From positions 1-8,750 of the forward strand of contig CAMWRO010000104.1 in assembly GCA_947176615.1 (NCBI GenBank): a stretch of DNA of 8,750 nucleotides. Reading direction: 5' to 3'. Below are positions 1 through 7,213 of the stretch, in pieces. The notes under the pieces were generated by a model. It ran no database searches, was not told the DNA's origin, and was given only the letters and a program-made list of their open reading frames with translations. The stretch's first letter is position 1, and each line of letters opens with the position of its first letter. This stretch comes from an uncultured Porphyromonadaceae bacterium. Its GTDB lineage: Bacteria > Bacteroidota > Bacteroidia > Bacteroidales > Muribaculaceae. The position numbers and the translations under genes are program-made.

Positions 1-1
1 C

Positions 2-313
2 TGCCCCAAGACCGGACAACCCGACTTTGCACGGATACTCATCTCCTACATCCCGCGCGAGCGCATGGTCGAGAGCAAGAGCCTCAAGCTATATCTTTTC
101 AGCTTCCGCAACCACGGTGATTTTCACGAGGACTGCGTCAACATCATCATGAAAGACCTCGTGAAGCTGATGGACCCCCGGTATATCGAAGTCAAGGGGA
201 TTTTCACCCCCCGCGGCGGCATAGCCATCCACCCGTTTGCCAATTACGGCGACGCTGACCATCAGGACTTGGTAAAACAGCGTCTCGCCGCATCATTCAT
301 TGACTCATTCTGA
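2..313 (+). CDS. queF: NADPH-dependent 7-cyano-7-deazaguanine (preQ0) reductase QueF, 5'-truncated by the window edge
   Basis: QueF reduces the nitrile of preQ0 to the amine of preQ1 with NADPH, in the cytoplasm, as part of queuosine tRNA-modification synthesis. The reading frame is open from base 2 and gives 103 codons before TGA, so roughly the first 50 residues lie outside the window. The first visible codon is the catalytic Cys of the CPKTGQPDF motif (Cys55 in the B. subtilis enzyme), with the catalytic Asp seven residues later. The family signature ESKSLKLY begins at visible residue 24, and the FHE substrate-binding His/Glu fall at visible 42-43, exactly the B. subtilis spacing (His96/Glu97). 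This is the single-domain (type I) form, judging by the spacing and the C-terminal end. An ATG at position 65 is an internal Met, not the start, because it would drop the catalytic Cys. The next gene is queC, 17 bases downstream, which makes the substrate of this enzyme. Confidence 0.96.
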   Translation, partial: CPKTGQPDFARILISYIPRERMVESKSLKLYLFSFRNHGDFHEDCVNIIMKDLVKLMDPRYIEVKGIFTPRGGIAIHPFANYGDADHQDLVKQRLAASFIDSF

Positions 314-330
314 ATATTATACACAACATA

Positions 331-963
331 ATGGACTCCCTGCTTGTACTGTCGGGCGGAATGGACTCGACAACCATGCTACACGAATACCGTGACTCTA
401 TCGCCGCCGCTGTCTACTGCCACTATGGCGCCAATCATGACAGCCGCGAAGTGGAATGCGCCCGATACAACTGCGGGTTACTCGGTATAAAACTGATTGA
501 AATCGACCTCGGATTCATCGGCCGCAACTTTAAAAGCTCGCTGCTCGACGGTGGCGAGGCCATCCCCGAGGGGAACTATGACGAGGAAAACATGAAATCA
601 ACCGTCGTGCCTTTCCGCAACGGCATAATGCTTGCTGCCGCGGCAGGTCTCGCCGAGAGCATGGGACTGAAAAAGGTAATGATTGCCAACCATGCGGGAG
701 ACCACTCCATCTATCCCGACTGCCGCCCCGGTTTCATCAAGGCGATGGGCGACGCGATTGCCGCCGGAACCTACGAGAACATCGAGCTTTTCGCCCCCTA
801 CACCGGTCTGACCAAAGGTGAAATCGCCCTGCGCGGAAAGAATCTCGGAGTAGATTATAACCACACTTATTCATGCTACCGCGGCGGCGAGACCCACTGC
901 GGCACTTGCGGCACTTGCCGCGAGCGCGCCGAGGCCCTCGCCTTTGCCGGGATAAACCTGTAA
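331..963 (+). CDS. queC: 7-cyano-7-deazaguanine synthase QueC
   Basis: QueC converts 7-carboxy-7-deazaguanine to preQ0 using ATP and ammonia. The 210-residue protein is slightly shorter than the usual 220-230. It opens with an N-type ATP pyrophosphatase P-loop, SGGMDS at residues 8-13, followed by HYGANHDSRE (31-40), VPFRN (93-97) and YPDCRPGFI (128-136). The C-terminal zinc site is Cys182, Cys190, Cys193 and Cys196, in the HCGTCGTCRER block typical of the family. The start at ATG 331 places the P-loop strand at the very N terminus, as in homologues. The 17-base gap after queF is AT-rich and has no Shine-Dalgarno, as is common in Bacteroidota. QueC-like proteins also occur in some phage-defence systems, but the adjoining queF makes the queuosine role by far the most likely. 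Confidence 0.97.
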   Translation: MDSLLVLSGGMDSTTMLHEYRDSIAAAVYCHYGANHDSREVECARYNCGLLGIKLIEIDLGFIGRNFKSSLLDGGEAIPEGNYDEENMKSTVVPFRNGIMLAAAAGLAESMGLKKVMIANHAGDHSIYPDCRPGFIKAMGDAIAAGTYENIELFAPYTGLTKGEIALRGKNLGVDYNHTYSCYRGGETHCGTCGTCRERAEALAFAGINL

Positions 964-971
964 ACTGAACG

Positions 972-1784
972 ATGCGTCGAAAATTCAGCCCCCGCAAGAC
1001 GGCCAAAGTCCTCTTGCCCCCGATTCTGTTCATCATCATGCTGATTCTTGTGTGCTCGGGAGGGAGCGGCTCGGAAAAAAACGACGATTACGAGATTGTT
1101 CCGGTCGAAACACAGTCCGACGACTCCACCCTGTCGGCATCGTTTCTCGACACTGACACCGTCAGCCGCCATCTCGCATGCCTCGACTCGATGCCTCCCA
1201 AGACCATAAAGATGAAGGTAAACTATCTCGGCAAGAGCATGGGGACGGTTTTCAACGACAGCAACCACGTCCACCGAGCCGCAGCCGAGAAAATAGGCAT
1301 CAAGCCGCTGACTGACACCCGCTCCCACTGGAACATGGGTCGCGACATAGTGAAAATCACCACTTGTGAGGAGTATTATATCGATCGCCTCACCTTCTCG
1401 CGTCCCTACCTCGTGCCCGACGCGGCCGTGACGCTGCGCGAAATCGGGCAGCGCTTCCGCGACACAATCGCGGCCCGCGGAGGGGGCGACTACCGCATAA
1501 AGGTGACAAGCCTGCTGCGCACGCCACGCTCGGTGGCAAAACTGCGCCGCCGCAACGCCAACGCCATCGACTCGTCGGTGCACCAGCTCGGCACGACTTT
1601 CGATATTTCCTACGCCAACTTCATCGCCAATTCCGACGAGATTCCCCGCAGCGTAGATGACCTGAAAGGAGTATTGGCCGAAGTGCTCTACGCTATGCGC
1701 AAAGAAGGGAAAATCTGGGTAAAATGTGAACGGAAACAACCCTGTTTCCACATCACAGCCCGGGAAAGAAACAAAAACGACTAA
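972..1784 (+). CDS. DUF5715-like membrane-anchored or exported protein, possible M15-like zinc peptidase
   Basis: This is a 270-residue protein of unproven function. The N terminus is basic (MRRKFSPRKTAK), followed by a hydrophobic helix at about residues 13-28. That fits a signal anchor or signal peptide placing the rest in the periplasm. The LILVC at 24-28 is a poor lipobox because Val precedes the Cys. Residues 35-70 are acidic and Ser/Thr-rich, a likely linker. The conserved-looking C-terminal half has VTSLLRT (178-184), SVHQLGTTFDI (202-212) and a final CFHI (258-261). I recognise this as resembling the Bacteroidota DUF5715 family. The order R, then SxHxxGxxxD, then a terminal His resembles the metal site of M15 D-Ala-D-Ala carboxypeptidases (candidate ligands His204, Asp211, His260). 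The M15 Glu three residues before the last His is absent, though Glu253 lies seven before it. The gene starts 8 bases after queC and ends 15 before the AsmA gene. The family call is from memory; the enzymatic idea is inference. Confidence 0.82.
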   Translation: MRRKFSPRKTAKVLLPPILFIIMLILVCSGGSGSEKNDDYEIVPVETQSDDSTLSASFLDTDTVSRHLACLDSMPPKTIKMKVNYLGKSMGTVFNDSNHVHRAAAEKIGIKPLTDTRSHWNMGRDIVKITTCEEYYIDRLTFSRPYLVPDAAVTLREIGQRFRDTIAARGGGDYRIKVTSLLRTPRSVAKLRRRNANAIDSSVHQLGTTFDISYANFIANSDEIPRSVDDLKGVLAEVLYAMRKEGKIWVKCERKQPCFHITARERNKND

Positions 1785-1799
1785 AACCCACTCTCACAA

Positions 1800-4700
1800 A
1801 TGGACTCTCAACCTCCCCGCCGTCCCCTGTGGAGACGCATCGTCAAATGGGTGCTGATTTCATTGGCTGCGGTCATCCTGCTGGTGCTCGCTACCCTGAC
1901 CATTGCTGTATCCTATCTTTCACCCGAGCGGCTGACACCGATTGTCACCGAGCAGGCCAACAAGTATCTCGACGCCGACGTCTCGATAGGGCGTGTGGAG
2001 CTGAGTTTCTGGTCCACTTTTCCACGGTTTGAAGTCGATGTGCGTGACCTGTCGGTCATCAGCCGCAGCCTCGGACAACTGCCTGCCGACGTGAAGGAGC
2101 AACTCCCGGCATGGGCCGACTCGCTGCTGAACGTCAAGCATTTCAACGCCGCCATAAATATACCCGAACTGGCGATAGGGCGAATCTCCCTTTATGACAT
2201 AATAATCGACTCCCCACGCATCAACCTTGTAAGCGTCAACGCCGAGAGTGCCAACTACAACGTTGTCGCGCCCGCGCCCAAAGCAGCTGCGCCGACCTCG
2301 GAAGAACCGCTGTCGGTTCCCGATTTCTCGTTTGGAAAATTTGAAATCATCGGCAACATGCCGGTCAGATACCTGTCGGTTCCCGACTCGACCGATATTG
2401 CAGTCACGCTGACCACTACCCGCCTGCATGGCGAGGCGGCTCCGGCCTACAACCTCACCGTCGACGGTCACTCATCGGCCCGATTGGGCACAATTGAAAT
2501 CGACAATCTGCGATTCGGCATCGGCGGCAAAATCAAGTGGAACCACAAAGAACCTGCGACATTCACCCTCGATGATTTCAAGGCGGGAATCGGAGATGTG
2601 ACAACGGTCACTTCGGCCGAAATCGACATGACCGATGCCCTGACAATCAGAACTCTCGACTTTGAGCTGCCGCTGACACGCCTTGACGCTGTAACGGCCC
2701 TGATTCCCGAGACGATGCGCGGCGAGCTCGGCAAGGTGACAACCGACATGTCAATCGCCGCCACCGTGCGGCTGACCGAGCCGTTCAGCCCCGGTACCGA
2801 CAGCATCCCCTCGGCAACCGTGACGCTGAAAATACCCGAGGCAAGCGCGAGCTATGACAACCTGAAGCTGTCGCGCCTCGCTCTTGAAGCCGATGCCGCG
2901 ATTGACGGCAAGAACCCCGACTCGTCGGTCCTCAATATCGGCAACCTCGTCATGATAGGCGAAGGGGTGGGATTCTCTCTCGACGCCAGAATCACGACTC
3001 CGTTGAGCGACCCGGCCGCCGAGGGCAGTTTCAAGGGTGGCATCAGCCTCAGCCGCCTCCCGCGCATTCTTACTGACAGCCTTCCCTTCACCCTGCGGGG
3101 CGAGCTCCGGGCCGACAGCCGTTTTGCCCTGCACCGCAGCTATCTGTCGCGCAAAGATTTCCACCGCATAAAGCTGACCGGCGAGGCTGTGCTGAAAGAT
3201 TTCAGCATGGCCATGCGCGATGCCTCGGCCAAAGTATATACCCGCCACGCCGAGCTGAAACTGGGAACCGACAACTCCTTTACCCGCGGAAAAATCAAAG
3301 CCGACTCCCTGCTGACAGCCGCTATCAACGTCGATACCCTGTCAGTGTTCACTCCCGGCATGGAGATAGCCGGACGGGAATGGAAAGCCGGGATAGGGTG
3401 CCTGAACACGGCATCCGGATCTGACTCCACGGTCATAAACCCCATCGGAGGACGCATCTCGGGCAAGCTGCTTACCGTGCGCAGCGAAGATGACTCGACA
3501 CGCATAAGGCTACGCGACATAACCGTCGGTGCGTCGCTGCGCCGTTATAACGGAAACGCTCGGCTGCCACGGCTTCATCTTGACATTTACGCGGGCCGGG
3601 CACTATATGGCGACAGGCTTAACCGCGCGGCTCTCTCCAAAGTGTTCATGGGTATCACGGTACACCCCGCTCCGCCGCGCATCGGCAAGCGCATGAAGGC
3701 CCGCATCGACTCCATCTCGACTGCCCGGCCCGACCTGTCGCCCGACTCGGTATATGCCGAGGCCCGGCGCATCGCCCGCGCCAACCGCCCTCACCGGACC
3801 GACTCGGCCCGCGCCTCGAAACACGGCGAAAATCTCGACATCGAGCTTGACAACTCAATCAGGCAGCTGCTGAGGCGGTGGAATGCCCGCGGCATGCTGA
3901 AAGCCGAGCGAGCAAGGGTGTTTACACCTTATTTCCCGGTGCGCAACATGATCAGCGACCTCGACATGCAGTTCTCGACTGACAGCATCACAATCACCGA
4001 TACCCGCTACCGCATGGGGAAAAGCGATTTTCTCATCAACGGTACCATAGGCAATATCACTCGCGCGCTGACGTCGCGCCGCGGTGCCGCGCTTGACATC
4101 TACTTTGACGTGCAGAGCGACACGGTCGATGTCAACCAGCTTGCAGCCGCTGTCTTCGCCGGCGCGGCGTTCTCTGACAAGGCGTCCAAAGGCAGTATCG
4201 TCATCCCCGACAGCGAGGATGAGACGGCCATGCAGAGGGCGGTGGAGAAGGCGGCCGACCCCGATGCCTCGGCCGCGCTCGTCGTGCCGATGAACATCGA
4301 CGCGCTGCTCAACATCAACGCCCGCAACGTGCTGTATTCCGACCTCGTGCTGCACGACCTGACCGGGTCGCTGATGGTGCTTGACGGCGCCATAAACCTC
4401 CACGCGCTGCGCGCCCGCACCGACGTGGGGAGCATGGATCTCTCGGCTCTTTACTCGGCCCCCGACAAGGAAGACCTGCGATTTGCTTTCGGACTGAAGA
4501 TAAAAGACTTCTATATCGACCGCTTTACCAAGCTGATTCCGGCTGTGGACTCGCTCATGCCGCTGCTCAACGACATCAGGGGAGTCATCAACGCCGACAT
4601 CGCGGCGACATCGCGCGTCGACTCGATGATGAACATCGACATCCCGTCGCTGTCGGCCGCCATCAAGATTTCGGGCGACAGCCTCGTGCTGATGGATGCC

Positions 4701-5282
4701 GAGACTTTCCGCACGGTGTCAAAATGGCTGCTGTTCAAGGACAAGCAACACAACATGATTGACAGCATGAACGTCGAGATGATTGTCAAGGACTCGCGCC
4801 TCGAAATGTTCCCCTTCATGTTCAACATCGACCGTTACAAGCTCGGCGTGATGGGAAACAACGACATGGCCCTGAACTTCAACTACCATGTGGCGGTTCT
4901 TAAATCACCCCTCCCCTTCCGGTTCGGCATCAATCTGTCGGGCAACATGGACAAGTTCAAGGTGCGCCTCGGCAAGGCGAAATTCAACGAGAAATCGGCC
5001 GGACTGACAATGGCGATTGCCGACACGACCCGCATCAACCTTGTCAACCGCATCGAGAATATCTTCAGGCGCGGTGTGCGTGACGCCGGCGTCGAGACAC
5101 TGCAGCTCGGCACTTCTGTCACCCCGTCCATGCTGACCGACAGCGAGCAGGGGGACACAATTTCCCATGCCGACTCCCTCATTTTCATCAACGAGGGACT
5201 GCTGCCGCCACCTCCGGCCCCCGACTCTACCGCCGTGGCTCCGGCTGAAAACAAGAAATCAAAAAAAGGAAAGAAGAAATGA
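1800..5282 (+). CDS. Giant AsmA-like inner-membrane-anchored periplasmic protein
   Basis: At 1160 residues this is the largest gene in the window. It begins with a short basic stretch (RRPLWRRIVKW) and one transmembrane helix at about residues 14-39. Next comes the typical AsmA opening, in which an amphipathic segment (LTPIVTEQANKYL, 45-57) leads into beta-rich sequence (VSIGRVELSFWSTFPRF). Nearly all the rest is alternating beta-strand sequence with many DSxxI/L turns, consistent with a long periplasmic beta-groove. A basic, probably non-beta segment interrupts it at about 621-676. An AsmA-like C-terminal region (INLSGNMDKFKVRLG) is followed by a Pro-rich stretch and a Lys-rich end (KKSKKGKKK). 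Characterised AsmA/TamB/YhdP relatives carry phospholipids or help assemble the outer membrane in Proteobacteria. A similar role in Bacteroidota is plausible but inferred. ATG 1800 keeps the membrane anchor at the N terminus. The gene overlaps the HAD gene by 4 bases. Confidence 0.9.
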   Translation: MDSQPPRRPLWRRIVKWVLISLAAVILLVLATLTIAVSYLSPERLTPIVTEQANKYLDADVSIGRVELSFWSTFPRFEVDVRDLSVISRSLGQLPADVKEQLPAWADSLLNVKHFNAAINIPELAIGRISLYDIIIDSPRINLVSVNAESANYNVVAPAPKAAAPTSEEPLSVPDFSFGKFEIIGNMPVRYLSVPDSTDIAVTLTTTRLHGEAAPAYNLTVDGHSSARLGTIEIDNLRFGIGGKIKWNHKEPATFTLDDFKAGIGDVTTVTSAEIDMTDALTIRTLDFELPLTRLDAVTALIPETMRGELGKVTTDMSIAATVRLTEPFSPGTDSIPSATVTLKIPEASASYDNLKLSRLALEADAAIDGKNPDSSVLNIGNLVMIGEGVGFSLDARITTPLSDPAAEGSFKGGISLSRLPRILTDSLPFTLRGELRADSRFALHRSYLSRKDFHRIKLTGEAVLKDFSMAMRDASAKVYTRHAELKLGTDNSFTRGKIKADSLLTAAINVDTLSVFTPGMEIAGREWKAGIGCLNTASGSDSTVINPIGGRISGKLLTVRSEDDSTRIRLRDITVGASLRRYNGNARLPRLHLDIYAGRALYGDRLNRAALSKVFMGITVHPAPPRIGKRMKARIDSISTARPDLSPDSVYAEARRIARANRPHRTDSARASKHGENLDIELDNSIRQLLRRWNARGMLKAERARVFTPYFPVRNMISDLDMQFSTDSITITDTRYRMGKSDFLINGTIGNITRALTSRRGAALDIYFDVQSDTVDVNQLAAAVFAGAAFSDKASKGSIVIPDSEDETAMQRAVEKAADPDASAALVVPMNIDALLNINARNVLYSDLVLHDLTGSLMVLDGAINLHALRARTDVGSMDLSALYSAPDKEDLRFAFGLKIKDFYIDRFTKLIPAVDSLMPLLNDIRGVINADIAATSRVDSMMNIDIPSLSAAIKISGDSLVLMDAETFRTVSKWLLFKDKQHNMIDSMNVEMIVKDSRLEMFPFMFNIDRYKLGVMGNNDMALNFNYHVAVLKSPLPFRFGINLSGNMDKFKVRLGKAKFNEKSAGLTMAIADTTRINLVNRIENIFRRGVRDAGVETLQLGTSVTPSMLTDSEQGDTISHADSLIFINEGLLPPPPAPDSTAVAPAENKKSKKGKKK
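3660..3826 (+). other. Basic, low-beta insert inside the AsmA-like protein
   Basis: This codes for about residues 621-676 of the AsmA-like protein. The stretch is rich in Arg, Lys, Pro, Ala and Asp/Ser (for example PPRIGKRMKARID, EARRIARANRP and HRTDSARASKHG) and lacks the alternating hydrophobic pattern seen on either side. It probably forms a helical or disordered loop between two beta-rich halves. The call is from composition alone. Confidence 0.5.
5261..5279 (+). promoter_or_regulatory. Purine-rich initiation region for the HAD gene, inside the AsmA-like gene's 3' end
   Basis: The last codons of the AsmA-like gene form an unbroken purine run with AGGA at 5267-5270, eight bases before the HAD ATG at 5279. 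The run encodes the Lys-rich tail and also gives the only Shine-Dalgarno-like sequence I see before a plus-strand start in this window. With the ATGA stop/start overlap it points to translational coupling. Bacteroidota depend little on Shine-Dalgarno pairing, so the A-rich character may matter more than the AGGA. Confidence 0.5.
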
Positions 5283-6040
5283 CCTACTCCGGACTGTATT
5301 CCACTGACATCATCCGCTTTCTCCAGCGGCATCATTACACCCAAGTGCATCCCGCCGCCGCATTGATTGACATGGACGGCACCCTCTATGACTCGATGAA
5401 AAGCCACACTGCGGCGTGGCACCGCATGGTCACCGAACTTGGCATCGAGGCTGACCGCGACGAGTTCTACCTCTATGAAGGGCGCACGGGAGCGTCGACC
5501 ATCAACCTGATTTTCAACCGGGCCTACGGACGCGATGCCTCGCCCGAGGAAATCGAAGAACTGTATCACCGCAAGACGGTCTATTTCGCGGAGCTGCCCC
5601 CCGTCAAACCGATGCCGGGAGCCCGCGAGATGCTTGACTTCATGGCTGCCGTCGGGATGAAGCGCGTCCTCGTGACCGGGTCGGGACAGAACACGCTGCT
5701 CAACCGCCTCGACAGCGACTATCCCGGCGCATTTCTTCCCGGTATGCGTGTCACCTCGCGCGATGTCAAGCTCGGCAAGCCCCATCCCGAGCCTTATATC
5801 CGCGCCATGCAGATAGCGGGTGTCTCACCGTCGCAGTCAATAGTAGTCGAGAATGCCCCGCTCGGGGTCGAGGCCGGCGACCGCGCAGGCGCGTTTACCG
5901 TCGGGATTACCACCGGGCCGATACCCCGCAAGACTCTTGAAGACGCGGGGGCCGCGATAGTGTTTGATTCGATGGCTGCATTTGCCAACGCGCTTCCGGC
6001 TCTTACCTACGACCTGATAATGACAAAAATCGACCGATAA
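5279..6040 (+). CDS. HAD-superfamily hydrolase, beta-phosphoglucomutase-like phosphatase (subfamily IA)
   Basis: This 253-residue cytoplasmic protein is probably a small-molecule phosphatase or phosphomutase. The four HAD motifs are present. Motif I is DMDGTLYDS, with nucleophile Asp31 and general acid/base Asp33. Motif II is VLVTGSG with Thr133. Motif III is LGKPHPEPY with Lys167. Motif IV is VENAPLGVEAGDRAGAF with Glu191-Asn192. A helical cap lies between motifs I and II at about residues 40-110, as in beta-phosphoglucomutase-type enzymes. Motif IV has Asn where beta-phosphoglucomutase has Asp; ENAPxGV variants are known among HAD phosphatases, so this does not imply inactivity. The first 25 residues precede the core strand. 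ATG 5279 overlaps the AsmA-like stop as ATGA, and the next Met (32) lies inside motif I, so the start is well fixed. aroB follows 3 bases later. The substrate cannot be told from sequence; the neighbour does not prove a shikimate role. Confidence 0.93.
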   Translation: MTYSGLYSTDIIRFLQRHHYTQVHPAAALIDMDGTLYDSMKSHTAAWHRMVTELGIEADRDEFYLYEGRTGASTINLIFNRAYGRDASPEEIEELYHRKTVYFAELPPVKPMPGAREMLDFMAAVGMKRVLVTGSGQNTLLNRLDSDYPGAFLPGMRVTSRDVKLGKPHPEPYIRAMQIAGVSPSQSIVVENAPLGVEAGDRAGAFTVGITTGPIPRKTLEDAGAAIVFDSMAAFANALPALTYDLIMTKIDR

Positions 6041-6043
6041 GCA

Positions 6044-7123
6044 ATGTCACAGAACCTCCTCTTTACCAATGATGTCGCTACGGCACTCGGCGACCTTGTC
6101 AAGGATGCCGCTCCGGCTACAATCCATGTTGTCGCCGACGAGAACACGGCGCGGCTCGTTGTGCCACGGCTCGGACTGCCTGCTGCCGCCGACGTGATAA
6201 CCATCCCCCCGGGCGATGATGCGAAAAATCTTGACACACTCGCCTCTATCTGGGCGCATCTTGTCGAGAACGGCGCGACACGCAGTTCACTGACCGTCAA
6301 CGTCGGCGGAGGTATGGTAACTGACATCGGAGGCATGGCGGCGTCGACATTCAAGCGCGGGATGCGTTTTATCAATCTGCCCACCACGCTGCTCGGCGCG
6401 GTCGATGCCGCGGTCGGAGGGAAAACCGGCATAAATTTCCACGGTCTGAAAAACGAGATAGGGGTCTTTGCTCCTGCTGACGCGGTCATTATCTCGACAT
6501 GCTTTTTCGACACGCTGCCGCATCACGAGCTGCTGTCGGGTTACGCCGAGATGATAAAGCACGCGCTGCTGACCGACGGGCGCGAATACCGGCGTCTGAT
6601 TGGCAGCGATGTGACGCGTATTGATGCCGCAGAGATGCTTTCGATGCTGCATGACAGCGTGATGGTCAAGAAACGCATTGTTGACGAGGACCCCCGTGAA
6701 AAAGGGCTGCGGCGTGCCCTGAACTTGGGCCACACAGTGGGCCACGCGCTTGAATCATTCAGCCACGAATGCCATGCTCCCCTCCCCCACGGCTATGCGG
6801 TGGCCTACGGCCTCCTTGCCGAGATGATAATATCGCATATCGAGCTTGGTTTCCCGTCATCGGCTCTGCACGAGATGGCTGCCTTTTTGAAGGAGACCTA
6901 CACGGCATCGTCACTCGGGATGCCTGTTCAGCCGTTACCCGCCATAACCTGTGACGATTATGACCGGCTCATAGACCTTATGAGCCATGACAAGAAGAAC
7001 GCGACTTCAAGCGACATCAATTTCACCCTGCTGGAGGCTCCGGGACGCCCTCTCACAGACCGCACGGCCACCCCGGCGACTATCGCTGCCGCGCTTGACA
7101 TCCTGCGCGACATGACATCCTGA
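6044..7123 (+). CDS. aroB: 3-dehydroquinate synthase AroB
   Basis: AroB converts DAHP to 3-dehydroquinate, the second step of the shikimate route to aromatic amino acids and chorismate, using NAD+ and a divalent metal. The 359-residue length is normal. The NAD-binding region has NVGGGMVTDIGG (86-97), followed by NLPTTLLGAVDAAVGGKTGIN (111-131). The metal ligands by family alignment are Glu169 (SGYAEMIKHALL), His230 (NLGHTVGHALE) and His249 (LPHGYAVAYG). The spacing of 19 between the last two is two residues longer than the 17 in E. coli AroB, so the connecting loop carries a small insertion. ATG 6044 lies 3 bases after the HAD stop. Expression probably depends on the upstream operon, since no promoter is visible in that gap. 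It is the last gene of the plus-strand block and is followed by a strong hairpin. Confidence 0.98.
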   Translation: MSQNLLFTNDVATALGDLVKDAAPATIHVVADENTARLVVPRLGLPAAADVITIPPGDDAKNLDTLASIWAHLVENGATRSSLTVNVGGGMVTDIGGMAASTFKRGMRFINLPTTLLGAVDAAVGGKTGINFHGLKNEIGVFAPADAVIISTCFFDTLPHHELLSGYAEMIKHALLTDGREYRRLIGSDVTRIDAAEMLSMLHDSVMVKKRIVDEDPREKGLRRALNLGHTVGHALESFSHECHAPLPHGYAVAYGLLAEMIISHIELGFPSSALHEMAAFLKETYTASSLGMPVQPLPAITCDDYDRLIDLMSHDKKNATSSDINFTLLEAPGRPLTDRTATPATIAAALDILRDMTS

Positions 7124-7143
7124 AGGCCGCGCATCAAAGGGAT

Positions 7144-7193
7144 AAAAAAACGACCGCCGCAATGCCTGTAAAGGTTTGCGGCGGTCGTTTTTA
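7144..7193. terminator. Bidirectional intrinsic terminator between aroB and rplQ
   Basis: The arm CGACCGCCGCAA (7151-7162) is a perfect inverted repeat of 7176-7187. It extends by five A-T pairs (7146-7150 with 7188-7192) to a 17-bp stem. Inside the 13-base loop, CCT (7165-7167) can also pair with AGG (7172-7174). Reading plus, the GC-rich stem ends in five T. Reading minus, it ends in seven T (complement of the A run 7144-7150). It sits 20 bases past the aroB stop and 21 past the rplQ stop, so one hairpin should end both converging transcripts. The rest of this 90-base gap shows nothing else. Confidence 0.92.
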
Positions 7194-7213
7194 TGTGAGG
7201 GGTAATCCCTTGA

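Noticed and set aside
65..313. An ATG-initiated short gene at position 65
   Set aside because: The frame is open to the window edge and carries the QueF catalytic Cys upstream of this Met, so it is an internal codon of a truncated queF.
314..330. Internal promoter between queF and queC
   Set aside because: The gap is AT-rich but only 17 bases long and has no TAnnTTTG-type Bacteroidota -7 element at a suitable distance.
897..918. Tandem GGCACTTGC units at the end of queC
   Set aside because: They encode the CGTCGTC part of the conserved zinc-binding motif, so protein constraint explains them.
331..963. QueC as part of a phage-defence module
   Set aside because: No defence partner is nearby, and the adjoining queF gives a complete preQ0-to-preQ1 context.
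1036..1062. Lipoprotein signal in the DUF5715-like protein
   Set aside because: The residue before Cys28 is Val, not the Gly/Ala/Ser expected in a lipobox, so a membrane anchor or ordinary signal peptide is more likely.
876..1751. A 291-codon open frame on the minus strand opposite the DUF5715-like gene
   Set aside because: It lies fully antisense to well-supported coding sequence, its protein has no recognisable motif, and long antisense frames are expected in GC-rich DNA.
2310..2386. A 14-base repeat (CTGTCGGTTCCCGA) occurring twice, 63 bases apart
   Set aside because: Both copies encode LSVPD in frame within the AsmA-like protein; this fits local protein similarity and codon bias, with no flanking repeat structure.
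4883..5785. A 300-codon minus-strand open frame opposite the AsmA/HAD junction
   Set aside because: It spans the ends of two real plus-strand genes and has no domain or start signal, so it is a shadow of codon composition.
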